This document shows, piece by piece, positions 6,497 through 13,030 of a stretch of 13,030 bases of DNA (position 1 is the first letter of the stretch; each line of letters begins with the position of its first letter). The position numbers and the translations under genes are program-made. Source of the stretch: Gemmatimonadaceae bacterium (GTDB lineage: Bacteria > Gemmatimonadota > Gemmatimonadetes > Gemmatimonadales > Gemmatimonadaceae); contig JANYKY010000144.1 of the NCBI GenBank assembly GCA_025357975.1, forward strand, positions 1-13,030, read 5' to 3'. A model generated the notes under the pieces. The model did not search any database and was not told the DNA's origin. It worked only from the letters and a program-made list of their open reading frames with translations.

Positions 6497-8068
6497 CTGT
6501 GGAGGCATCGCGTTGCAGCCATACCACTCTTTCGCGATCGTCTCGTCATCGGCACACTTGCGGGGATTGGGCTCGCAGCGATTCTGCGATTGGCTGATTG
6601 GTGGTTTCGCGCCAGTCACGTTTCTCAGCCGTTTCTCTTCGCGCTTCTGTCTCTTGCATTCTGGTACGGAATCAGTCGCGTCGTGCTCGGATGGATAAAC
6701 TATGCTGCGATGGCAAAACCGGTCGACCGCGAAGCGCCCACTGGGTACCGTGTCGCGATCTTTCTGACGAGCACACCGGGCGAACCGCTATCGATGTTCG
6801 AGAAGACGCTCGATGCATGTAATCGCGTGAGTTACCCGCACGCTACGTATCTTCTGGATGACACTCGTGACGAGCGTTTCGCAGAACTGTCGAGAAGATT
6901 CGGCGCAACTCATCTCGAGTTGATCGGTTTGCCGGGTGCGAAGGCGGGGAAGATCAATCATGCGCTCGAATTGACCAGCGAGGAATTCGTTCTCGTTCTG
7001 GATCCTGATCACATTCCCTTTCCCGAGTTTTTCGACCGGGTGCTCGGTCACTTCGACGATTCAGAAGTGGGATTCGTGCAGGTCGCTCAGGCATACTACA
7101 ATCAGTCGCGTTCATTCACCGCCAGGGGAGCGGCCGAGCAGACGTATGCGTTTTACGGGCCGGGCCAGATGGGTTTGCATGGGCATGGAGCGGCGGTGGT
7201 GATCGGCGCCAATTGCACTTTTCGAAGGGCTGCCCTGATATCGATTGGCGGACACGGAGTTGGGCTCGCTGAAGATCTTGTGACTGCGATCAGGCTTCAC
7301 GCCGCGGGATGGAAATCCGTGTACGTGCCCGAAGTGTTGAGTCGCGGGCTCGTTCCCGAAGATCTGGGATCTTTTTTTCGACAGCAGCTCAAATGGTCGC
7401 GAGGTGTGTACGAGGTTGTATTCGCGGAGCTGCCTCGCGCCATCTCATCTCTTCGGTGGAGGCAGTTGTTGTCGTATCTGACCATTGGGACTTACTACTT
7501 TTTTGGGGTAACGACGCTGATTTATCTGGTCTTCCCCTATCTGTACCTGTGGACTGGATACCAGCCTGCGTCAATGCGGTTTACCGAGTTCATCGGCGAG
7601 ACCGCCCCAGTCGCCGCAATTGGACTGGCGATCTATTTCTACGTTCAGCGCTGGTTGTGCGACCGCTCCACTGAAACCGGTGTTAACTGGAGAGGGATTA
7701 CGCTCAAGCTCGCGTGCTGGCCTGTGTTCCTGGCCGGTACGATGCTCGCTATCGTCCGAGCGGAAATCCCATATCTGCCAACGGCGAAGCAGGCGGTGAA
7801 AGGCCGATTTCTCAAGCTCGCGTGGCCTTCGCTGTTGTTGATCGCCGTGTATCTCGTGACCGTTGCCCACGTGATTGGCTCGCGGATGCTGAGCACGCCC
7901 GAGGCATCGCTCGAGCTGAGCAGTGAAGCTGTGTGGGGAATGCTCGCGTTTGCCACTTTACCTGTATTGATCGCATGTCCTGCAGTTTATGCTGCATGGC
8001 AGTCGAGACTGGTTCCATCCACTGCGCCATGGGATAGCGTCGACGTCTCGAGCATCGGCGGACAATGA
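6497..8068 (+). CDS. Processive family-2 glycosyltransferase, probable polysaccharide synthase
   Basis: Polytopic inner-membrane GT2 enzyme, 523 residues if counted from CTG 6497. Two N-terminal helices (~16-35 and ~45-66) precede a cytoplasmic GT-A domain (~83-300), then about five helices (~324-351, 370-387, 402-420, 439-461, 478-501). Catalytic motifs are DD (121-122), DPD (169-171, the DxD metal/sugar-nucleotide site), AED (258-260, the TED position with the base Asp) and QQLKW (296-300), a QxxRW variant with Lys for Arg; QxxRW marks processive synthases such as BcsA and PgaC. IPYLPTAK after the third C-terminal helix resembles the gating region of such enzymes. There is no PilZ domain, so no direct c-di-GMP control is visible. 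It should polymerise and extrude a beta-linked polymer from a nucleotide sugar. The GH26 partner overlaps it by ATGA. The start is uncertain: the first standard codon is TTG 6590, which would cut off the first helix. Confidence 0.9.
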   Translation: MWRHRVAAIPLFRDRLVIGTLAGIGLAAILRLADWWFRASHVSQPFLFALLSLAFWYGISRVVLGWINYAAMAKPVDREAPTGYRVAIFLTSTPGEPLSMFEKTLDACNRVSYPHATYLLDDTRDERFAELSRRFGATHLELIGLPGAKAGKINHALELTSEEFVLVLDPDHIPFPEFFDRVLGHFDDSEVGFVQVAQAYYNQSRSFTARGAAEQTYAFYGPGQMGLHGHGAAVVIGANCTFRRAALISIGGHGVGLAEDLVTAIRLHAAGWKSVYVPEVLSRGLVPEDLGSFFRQQLKWSRGVYEVVFAELPRAISSLRWRQLLSYLTIGTYYFFGVTTLIYLVFPYLYLWTGYQPASMRFTEFIGETAPVAAIGLAIYFYVQRWLCDRSTETGVNWRGITLKLACWPVFLAGTMLAIVRAEIPYLPTAKQAVKGRFLKLAWPSLLLIAVYLVTVAHVIGSRMLSTPEASLELSSEAVWGMLAFATLPVLIACPAVYAAWQSRLVPSTAPWDSVDVSSIGGQ

Positions 8069-9234
8069 GAACGCGTAATCGGCTGATGTTGATCGTAATC
8101 GTTATCGGCGGCGCGCTCATCGGATCGCTCGCCCTGACTACAATCTCATCGAGCTCTGAGGGTCCGGTGACGGGCGCAATGGACCGGCTTGGAAGTGCGT
8201 TCGGCTCGTTCGAGCATGCAATGCGCGGGCGGTTTCAGGGGCCAGGCCGAAGCGCCGGCTTAAAGTGGTTTGATGGTTACCGAAATTCAGTTGAGCGCCT
8301 GAAGCGACCCGACGGCGTGCTGCTTGGCGCGTTTGATTCGGGAATTCCAGGCACACTCGACGGTGTTGTCGCGCTCGAGCATTCAATCGGCACGACGTTC
8401 CCGCTCGTTCAGATTTACATGGCTTGGGGCGATCGGCCCGATGAAGATTTTCCGGTGGGGCTTGCGACTGCCATCTCGGATGTTGGCTCCGTACCGGTAG
8501 TCACGTGGGAGCCGTGGCTCAGCGATTTTGCGAACGACAAGCATCCGCAGATTCCGCTCCGCGACCAGCGCGATCGCCATGGAATGGCCGCAGTCGCATC
8601 GGGCGAGTACGACTTCTATATAGACGTGTGGGCTCTCGGGGCGGCCAGGTTCGGCAAGCCCATTTTCGTGCGCTTCGGACACGAGATGAACGATCCATAT
8701 CGTTATCCGTGGGGTCCGCAGAACAACACGAACATCGAGTTCATCGCCGCGTGGAAACACGTTGTCGATCGCTTTCGGCGCGACGGCGCCAATAATGTTT
8801 TGTGGGTGTGGTCTCCGCACGTCGCGTATCGGTATTGGGAGACATACTATCCCGGCAACGACTACGTCGACTGGGTCGCGACCGGCGCCCTCAACTTTGG
8901 CCCGATCGCACAATGGTCGAGCTGGTGGAGTTTTCAGGAAATCTTCGGGCAGAAATATCCGGCGCTGGCTTCGTTTGGAAAGCCGGTCATGGTCGCCGAA
9001 TTCGGGTCGCTGGCAGTCGGAGGAAACCGCGCTACGTGGTACCGAGACGCGCTGGACAACATCACGTCAAAGTATCCGCAGGTACATGCATTGCTTTTCT
9101 TTAACGTAAAGAACGATCAGACAGTCACCTATCAGAAAGTCGACTGGAAAATCGACGGGGATAGCGCCGTATTGCGGGCTATTCGGCCAGCACTTAGCCG
9201 GTGGGCCCCGTCAAATCAGCAGGCTGTTCGTTAG
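8065..9234 (+). CDS. Membrane-anchored GH26 glycoside hydrolase
   Basis: Protein of 389 residues. A basic start (MRTRNR) and one hydrophobic helix (LMLIVIVIGGALIGSLALTTI, 7-27) make it a signal-anchored periplasmic enzyme, with no good cleavage site. The catalytic (beta/alpha)8 domain spans ~75-380. VRFGHEMND (202-210) carries the acid/base Glu207 and VMVAEFGS (308-315) the nucleophile Glu312; their spacing of 105 is close to that in Cellvibrio Man26A (E212/E320). Aromatic subsite residues include VTWEPW (146-151) and WVWSPH (247-252). GH26 enzymes are retaining and mostly cut beta-1,4-mannan, some beta-1,3-xylan or mixed-linkage beta-glucan. The ATG at 8065 overlaps the synthase stop as ATGA, indicating translational coupling. 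In this setting it probably trims or releases the nascent polymer, as BcsZ does for cellulose and AlgL for alginate. The substrate is inferred. Confidence 0.92.
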   Translation: MRTRNRLMLIVIVIGGALIGSLALTTISSSSEGPVTGAMDRLGSAFGSFEHAMRGRFQGPGRSAGLKWFDGYRNSVERLKRPDGVLLGAFDSGIPGTLDGVVALEHSIGTTFPLVQIYMAWGDRPDEDFPVGLATAISDVGSVPVVTWEPWLSDFANDKHPQIPLRDQRDRHGMAAVASGEYDFYIDVWALGAARFGKPIFVRFGHEMNDPYRYPWGPQNNTNIEFIAAWKHVVDRFRRDGANNVLWVWSPHVAYRYWETYYPGNDYVDWVATGALNFGPIAQWSSWWSFQEIFGQKYPALASFGKPVMVAEFGSLAVGGNRATWYRDALDNITSKYPQVHALLFFNVKNDQTVTYQKVDWKIDGDSAVLRAIRPALSRWAPSNQQAVR

Positions 9235-9629
9235 TCGTCGCGCTTCGATCGACATACGCCCTTTATCCATGCGCGATTGCCAGTTCAGACTTTGACCTAT
9301 GTTGTCGTGCGCTGCGCCCGGTTTACGCGCGACCAATCATCTTCCACGGAGTTTGAGTGCCACCCATCAACTACCTCGCAGTTCTCGTTTCCGGGATCGC
9401 GATCTTCATGCTCGGCGGTCTATGGCACTCGCCGGTATTATTTGCGAAGCGCTGGGTAGCGCTGCAGGGGGAAACAGTGGAGGAGATGGCTCGCCGCAGC
9501 GATTCTTGCGCTCTGGAGATAGCGCTGGACTGCCACTTTCCAGCAGTTATTCCGATTGATAGCTGAGGCCTGACCCGAATCGTTCATATGTGTATGTTAC
9601 ATTGGCATAGGACTCTAACTGCCCAAGCC
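9235..9629. other. Gene-poor interval with a decayed gene fragment
   Basis: About 395 bases lie between the GH26 stop and the ATP-grasp ATG. The only recognisable coding trace is the DUF1761-like fragment at 9357-9566. The first 120 bases hold an imperfect stem (9304-9312 with 9327-9333, one bulge, 14-base loop) that lacks a T-run, so I do not call it a terminator. The AT-richer part around 9585-9615 (ttcatatgtgtatgttacattggcat) is a plausible promoter area for the following operon, without clear boxes. Confidence 0.5.
9357..9566 (+). pseudogene. Truncated DUF1761-family membrane protein remnant
   Basis: From a GTG at 9357 the frame reads PINYLAVLVSGIAIFMLGGL, then WHSPVLFAKRW and a VEEM segment. 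This is the typical first ~40 residues of DUF1761 proteins: a conserved N-terminal membrane helix, then a W(Y/H)SP.LF motif. Complete members are roughly 130-150 residues with about four helices. Here the similarity ends at about residue 46; the remaining ~23 residues (RRSDSCALEI...) are polar and unlike the family, followed by TGA at 9564-9566. I found no continuation of the other helices in any frame before the next gene, so most of the gene seems deleted rather than frameshifted. DUF1761 has no known function. A genuine 69-residue small membrane protein is possible but less likely. Confidence 0.6.
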
Positions 9630-10628
9630 ATGACCGAATTCGAAAATCGCCCGCTCGCAATCTTCTACGAACACCCCGATTGGTTTCGTCCTCTCTTCGC
9701 GGAGCTCGATCGGAGAGACGTTGACTATGTCAGGATCGACGCAAATGCGCACGTATACGATCCGGCCGAGACCGACGTTCCTTACTCGCTTGTATTCAAT
9801 CGTGCGAGCCCGTCAGCGTATCTGCGAAGCGATGCCGAGTCTACGTATTTCACGCTCGATTGGCTGCGATACCTGGAGCGGCGGGGCGTCGACGTAGTCA
9901 ACGGGTCTGTTCCTTACACAATGGAGATATCGAAAGCCTTACAGCTCGACATTCTCCAGGAGCTCGGTATTCCGTATCCGCGAGCGCGCGTAATCAATAG
10001 CGGACGTGTTGCGCCGACCGCAGCCGACGGACTGAGATTTCCGGTTGTAGTGAAAGCAAATGTTGGCGGAAGCGGCGCCGGTATCACCCGCTACGACTCG
10101 CTTGAAGAACTACAGCGAGCCGCGGCGAACGGGTCGATTCAACTTGGAATCGATCATACGGCGCTCGTCCAGGAGTTCGTCCCTTATGCCGATGGCCACA
10201 TCACCCGTGTCGAGACGCTCGGCGGAAAGTTCCTGTATGCAATCAATGTTTTCCCCGCTGAAGATTCATTCAACCTCTGTCCCGCCGACGCATGCCAGAC
10301 TACCGAGGGTCAGGCACTCAGCCGCTCGGCGTGCGCGGTTGACGCACCGAAGAACGGAATGAGAGTCGAGCGTTTCACTCCATCGAGAGAGATAATCGAA
10401 GAGGTCGAGCGAATCGCTGCGCGCGTCAAACTGGATGTGGGTGGTGTCGAGTACATGATCGATTCTCGCGACGGAAAGCCGTACTTCTACGACGTAAATG
10501 CGCTTTCCAACTTCGTTGCCGATGCGCGGAATGTGGTCGGCTTCGATCCGTTTGAGCGACTGGTGGATTATCTGCTGCAGCGCGCCGGAATCAGCACCGG
10601 CGCCCATGCGACGGCAGGGGCGGCTTGA
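9630..10628 (+). CDS. ATP-grasp (RimK-like) carboxylate-amine ligase
   Basis: Protein of 332 residues from the ATG at 9630; 14 more residues from TTG 9588 are possible but unlike a conserved start. An N-terminal Rossmann-like part (LAIFYEHPDWFRPLFAEL, 9-26) precedes the ATP-grasp core: FPVVVKANVGGSGAGI (137-152) with Lys142 and a glycine loop for ATP, VQEFVPYADGHITRVE (180-195), GGVEYMID (271-278), and YFYDVNALSNF (285-295), the metal-binding end of the fold, with Asp288 where many families have Glu, and Asn290. It should activate a carboxylate as acyl-phosphate and couple it to an amine, or to a peptide as RimK does. The segment ~215-237 carries three cysteines (C217, C222, C235). The stop overlaps the next ATG as TGATG, so it is made together with the flavin monooxygenase. 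The substrate is unknown. Confidence 0.87.
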   Translation: MTEFENRPLAIFYEHPDWFRPLFAELDRRDVDYVRIDANAHVYDPAETDVPYSLVFNRASPSAYLRSDAESTYFTLDWLRYLERRGVDVVNGSVPYTMEISKALQLDILQELGIPYPRARVINSGRVAPTAADGLRFPVVVKANVGGSGAGITRYDSLEELQRAAANGSIQLGIDHTALVQEFVPYADGHITRVETLGGKFLYAINVFPAEDSFNLCPADACQTTEGQALSRSACAVDAPKNGMRVERFTPSREIIEEVERIAARVKLDVGGVEYMIDSRDGKPYFYDVNALSNFVADARNVVGFDPFERLVDYLLQRAGISTGAHATAGAA

Positions 10629-11677
10629 TGCGATTCGGATACTGGCTCCCCGTATTTGGAGGCTGGCTTCGCAACGTTCCCGATGAGGGAATGGAGGCGA
10701 CGTGGACGGACGTCAAGCGTCTCGCTCAACGGAGTGAGGAACTTGGTTATGACATCGCGCTCATTGCGGAATTATTCCTGAACGATATCAAGGGGATCCA
10801 TGCACCGTCGCTCGATGCATGGACGACAGCTGCTGCCCTCGCGGCAGTGACCGAGAAACTGGAACTGATGGTTGCAGTACGTCCGACTTTTCACAATCCC
10901 GCAATCCTTGCGAAACAGGCAGCGAATATCGATCGCATCTCTAACGGCCGTCTCGCGCTTAACGTCGTGTCGTCATGGTGGGCTGATGAGGCACGTCGAT
11001 ACGGAATTCAATTCGACGAGCACGATGACCGTTACGCGCGAACGGAGGAGTGGTTGGAGGTGTTGAATGGTGTCTGGCGCGAAGACTCCTTCACATTCAA
11101 GGGCAAGTATTATTCGGTCGAAGAAACGGTGGCGGAGCCGAAGCCGGTGCGACACCCGAGGCCTCCGATATATGCGGGGGGTGAGTCAGAAGCCGCCAAG
11201 CGAATGATCACCCGTGATTGCGATGCGTATGTCACTCATGGTGATCCAGCCGACCGTGTTGCGCCGAAGGTAACCGACGTTCAGTCGCGGCGCGCAGCGC
11301 TCGGCCTCGATCCGATGATATACGGGATGGCGGCTTACGCGATCGTGCGAGACACCGAAGAAGAAGCGCAGCGTGAGCTCGCGCGAATCACTAACGTTAC
11401 ACCGGGATCGCCGGGTTACGGCAACTATCAGGACTGGGTGTCGCACACACGCCTCGAGCAATCTGTCAGTCTAGAGGACTACTCTGTTTCCAACCGCGGC
11501 TTGCGTGCCGGCCTTGTTGGTACTCCAGAACAGGTGGCAGAGAAGATTCTCGAGCTCGAGGGAGTTGGGGTGGGACTTCTTCTACTTCAGTTCAGCCCTC
11601 AGCTCGAGGAGATGGAGCGTTTTTCGGAAACCGTGATGCCGCTGGTCAATCAAGCGGGGACTTTCGCGCACGCCTGA
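10628..11677 (+). CDS. LLM-class flavin-dependent monooxygenase, SsuD/SfnG-like
   Basis: Protein of 349 residues from ATG 10628, which shares one base with the upstream TGA (TGATG); TTG 10625 is one codon earlier. It is a luciferase-like (beta/alpha)8 protein. Characteristic parts are FGYWLPVFGGW (3-13), RPTFHNPAILAKQAANIDR (~82-100), GRLALNVVSSWWADEARRYG (~104-123) and DRYARTEEWLEVL (~130-142), then FTFKGKYYSVEE and AEPKP, and PIYAGGESEAAK. These blocks resemble alkanesulfonate (SsuD) and dimethylsulfone (SfnG) monooxygenases, which use FMNH2 from a separate reductase to oxidise a C-S substrate. No reductase (SsuE-like) or sulfonate ABC transporter lies nearby, and the partner is an ATP-grasp ligase, so oxidation of an amino-acid or peptide intermediate is as likely as desulfonation. 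F420 use cannot be excluded. Confidence 0.92.
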   Translation: MRFGYWLPVFGGWLRNVPDEGMEATWTDVKRLAQRSEELGYDIALIAELFLNDIKGIHAPSLDAWTTAAALAAVTEKLELMVAVRPTFHNPAILAKQAANIDRISNGRLALNVVSSWWADEARRYGIQFDEHDDRYARTEEWLEVLNGVWREDSFTFKGKYYSVEETVAEPKPVRHPRPPIYAGGESEAAKRMITRDCDAYVTHGDPADRVAPKVTDVQSRRAALGLDPMIYGMAAYAIVRDTEEEAQRELARITNVTPGSPGYGNYQDWVSHTRLEQSVSLEDYSVSNRGLRAGLVGTPEQVAEKILELEGVGVGLLLLQFSPQLEEMERFSETVMPLVNQAGTFAHA

Positions 11678-11703
11678 CGGCCTGAGTGCGGAAGGAAAGT
11701 GGG

Positions 11704-11889
11704 CTACGAACCACGGGCAACGGTTCGCATCTTCGTATCGGGATTTGTCGAGAACCGGAAGGTAAACCACGCCAGGTCGGTGACGAGCTCATCGTACTCC
11801 GCTGGGGGCATGGCCGCTGCAAACGGCTCCATTCTTCCGCCTATCTCGCTCTTGAGATGGTCGATCCACTGCTGTGTGAAATCTGACAT
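11704..11889 (-). CDS. Small protein of unknown function, 61 residues
   Basis: The ATG at 11887-11889 is preceded on the minus strand by CCGGAGAACATC, placing GGAG six bases before the start, one of the clearest Shine-Dalgarno sites in the window. The product starts MSDFTQQWIDHLKSEIGGRM and continues through a proline/acid-rich link (PPAEYDELVTDLAWFTF) to TAG at 11704-11706. It is mostly helical, amphipathic, with no signal peptide, membrane helix or metal motif. I do not recognise the family. It converges on the monooxygenase gene (26 bases between stops) and diverges from the serine hydrolase gene. The longer frame up to 11946 reaches upstream of the ribosome binding site and is not favoured. 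Confidence 0.62.
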   Translation of the reverse strand: MSDFTQQWIDHLKSEIGGRMEPFAAAMPPAEYDELVTDLAWFTFRFSTNPDTKMRTVARGS

Positions 11890-11961
11890 GATGTTCTCCG
11901 GTGACACTGGCGATAGACAACGGCTAACAGGCACTTTGATCGGCAACTGTGATGGATTGCA

Positions 11962-13030
11962 ATGATGCGACCACGCGAGATGACATCACCGAGACTTCCA
12001 ACACGCTACTTATTTTTTTTCTTCCTTCTCAGCGCCTGCGCCACGGGAGGACGTCCTGTGCAGAACAATGAGATCGGCCGCCTCATGAGGCCGTACGATG
12101 GAGCTGTACCCGGTGCGTCGCTTCTCGTGATTGAAAATGGCGCTCCGGTCGTGCGCCGCTCCTGGGGACTCGCCGATGTAGAGGTGAAAGTTGCGGCAAC
12201 ACCGGCGACTAACTACCGGCTCGCCTCTGTTACGAAACAGTTCACTGCTGCTGCGATCCTACTGCTCGCGCAGGATGACAAGCTGGAGCTGAGCGATCGT
12301 GCATCGAAGTGGCTGCCTTCGTTACCGAAATCGGCACAAAGGATAACACTCCATCAGCTTCTTACGCATACGTCTGGTCTCATCGATTACGAAGACCTGA
12401 TGGCTGACGGTGAGACGATGCAGGTTCACGATGCCGGGGTGCTGAAGCTGATCGAGAGCAAGGATTCCCTCTACTTCGCGTCCGGCACCAATTACCGATA
12501 CAGCAACACTGGATATTCGCTGCTGGCGCTTATCGTCGAGAAGGTTTCCGGTCAGCCCTTCGCCACTTTTCTGCATGATCGCATCTTCGTGCCGCTCGGC
12601 ATGACGCATACTGTCGCACATCAGGACGGAGTGGACGTGGTGTCGAACCGCGCCTATGGCTACATGATGAAAAATGGCGCGTGGACTCGCCATGATCAGA
12701 GCACGACAAGCGCAGTACTTGGGGACGGCGGAATCTATTCGTCGGTCGATGACATGGTGAAGTGGGATGCAGCCCAGTACGACTCTCGCCTGCTCGGTGA
12801 ACAGTGGCGCCTTCTGGCCTTCACTCCGCATACAACCACCGATCTTCCTGATGTAAGCTATGGCTTTGGATGGCGCATCACCGGTGAAACCTTATGGCAC
12901 TCGGGCGAATCGGCCGGATTTCGAAATGTCATTGTGCGATTTCCAGCGCGAAAGCTCACGGTGGTGATTCTTACCAATCGTGATAATGGTGAGCCGTACA
13001 AGGCTGCCCTCGCGATAGCGAAGCTCTTTG
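11962..13030 (+). CDS. Serine beta-lactamase-family lipoprotein (3' end outside window)
   Basis: The frame is open from the ATG at 11962 to the window end: 356 residues plus one base, no stop. The start gives a lipoprotein signal: basic residues, a short YLFFFLL core and lipobox LSAC with Cys26 (ATG 11980 would also fit). The mature part is a beta-lactamase (class C/DD-peptidase/esterase) domain: SVTK (Ser89 nucleophile, Lys92), HTSGL after LLT, YSN (Tyr180-Asn182) and HSG (His313-Gly315, the KTG position, with His as in esterase-like members). All three catalytic motifs are present. It should be anchored in the outer or inner membrane facing the periplasm or outside, cleaving an ester, amide or D-amino-acid peptide. 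True beta-lactamase activity is not implied, since most environmental members are peptidases or esterases. It diverges from the small 61-residue gene across 72 bases. Confidence 0.92.
   Translation, partial: MMRPREMTSPRLPTRYLFFFFLLSACATGGRPVQNNEIGRLMRPYDGAVPGASLLVIENGAPVVRRSWGLADVEVKVAATPATNYRLASVTKQFTAAAILLLAQDDKLELSDRASKWLPSLPKSAQRITLHQLLTHTSGLIDYEDLMADGETMQVHDAGVLKLIESKDSLYFASGTNYRYSNTGYSLLALIVEKVSGQPFATFLHDRIFVPLGMTHTVAHQDGVDVVSNRAYGYMMKNGAWTRHDQSTTSAVLGDGGIYSSVDDMVKWDAAQYDSRLLGEQWRLLAFTPHTTTDLPDVSYGFGWRITGETLWHSGESAGFRNVIVRFPARKLTVVILTNRDNGEPYKAALAIAKLF

Noticed and set aside
6513..6698. Short frame starting at TTG 6513 behind GGAGG
   Set aside because: The product has no coherent features and overlaps the hydrophobic helix of the GT2 frame; kept only as a hint of a possible indel.
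8065..9234. Reading the GH26 enzyme as a secreted digestive mannanase
   Set aside because: It has a membrane anchor rather than a cleavable signal, no carbohydrate-binding module, and is translationally coupled to a polysaccharide synthase, so a role in polymer production fits better.
9304..9333. Possible terminator hairpin after the GH26 gene
   Set aside because: The stem is short and bulged, the loop is 14 bases, and no T-run follows, so rho-independent termination is not supported.
12322..12831. Long minus-strand open frame (169 codons) inside the serine hydrolase gene
   Set aside because: It lies antisense to a frame with all beta-lactamase motifs intact; its translation has no recognisable domain and no ribosome binding site was seen.
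11962..13030. Calling the right-edge gene an antibiotic-resistance beta-lactamase
   Set aside because: It is a lipoprotein with HSG in place of KTG; such proteins are usually esterases or peptidases, and nothing here indicates resistance.

Overview
The window looks like chromosomal DNA from a moderately GC-rich, soil-type Gram-negative bacterium. Gemmatimonadota is the best guess and Acidobacteriota the alternative. This rests on the tail of a DUF5916-type outer-membrane protein at the left edge, a secreted serine hydrolase lipoprotein at the right edge, a DUF1761 remnant, and the weak Shine-Dalgarno signals with frequent TTG/GTG alternatives. It is inference, because no rRNA or marker gene is present. 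I see no tRNA, rRNA, CRISPR array, transposase or phage gene.

Layout. (1) 2-553 (+) is the C-terminal end of a DUF5916-like protein. (2) 604-3687 (+) is a tight pair: a CLC-type anion channel/transporter with two C-terminal CBS domains, then 9 bases later a stand-alone DUF2156/MprF-C-type aminoacyl-phosphatidylglycerol synthase domain. (3) 3662-4735 (-) is a short opposing operon: a secreted metallo-beta-lactamase-fold hydrolase (UPF0173-like) followed by a small CPXCG zinc-ribbon-like protein, whose 3' end overlaps the DUF2156 gene by 26 bases. (4) 4845-9234 (+) is a compact three-gene operon: a TPR plus outer-membrane beta-barrel protein, a polytopic processive GT2 glycosyltransferase, and a membrane-anchored GH26 glycoside hydrolase. 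(5) 9235-9629 is a sparse stretch with a decayed DUF1761 fragment. (6) 9630-11677 (+) is a coupled pair: an ATP-grasp ligase and an SsuD/SfnG-type flavin monooxygenase joined by TGATG. (7) 11704-11889 (-) is a small 61-residue protein of unknown function with a good ribosome binding site. (8) 11962-13030 (+) is a serine beta-lactamase-family lipoprotein cut by the window end.

The most interesting unit is region 4. A polymerising inner-membrane synthase, an export protein with periplasmic TPRs fused to an outer-membrane barrel, and a periplasmic hydrolase are the three core parts of synthase-dependent exopolysaccharide systems (cellulose Bcs, PNAG Pga, alginate, Pel). Here they are reduced to three genes. 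There is no BcsB-like subunit and no PilZ domain, and a GH26 enzyme takes the hydrolase role. GH26 members mostly cut beta-mannan or related beta-glycans, so I infer a beta-mannan- or glucomannan-like exopolymer. The synthase start is also odd: its first membrane helix lies upstream of the only standard start codon, which suggests a CTG start or a sequence error. A second candidate new pathway is the ATP-grasp/flavin monooxygenase pair, which may make or tailor an amino-acid-derived small molecule.
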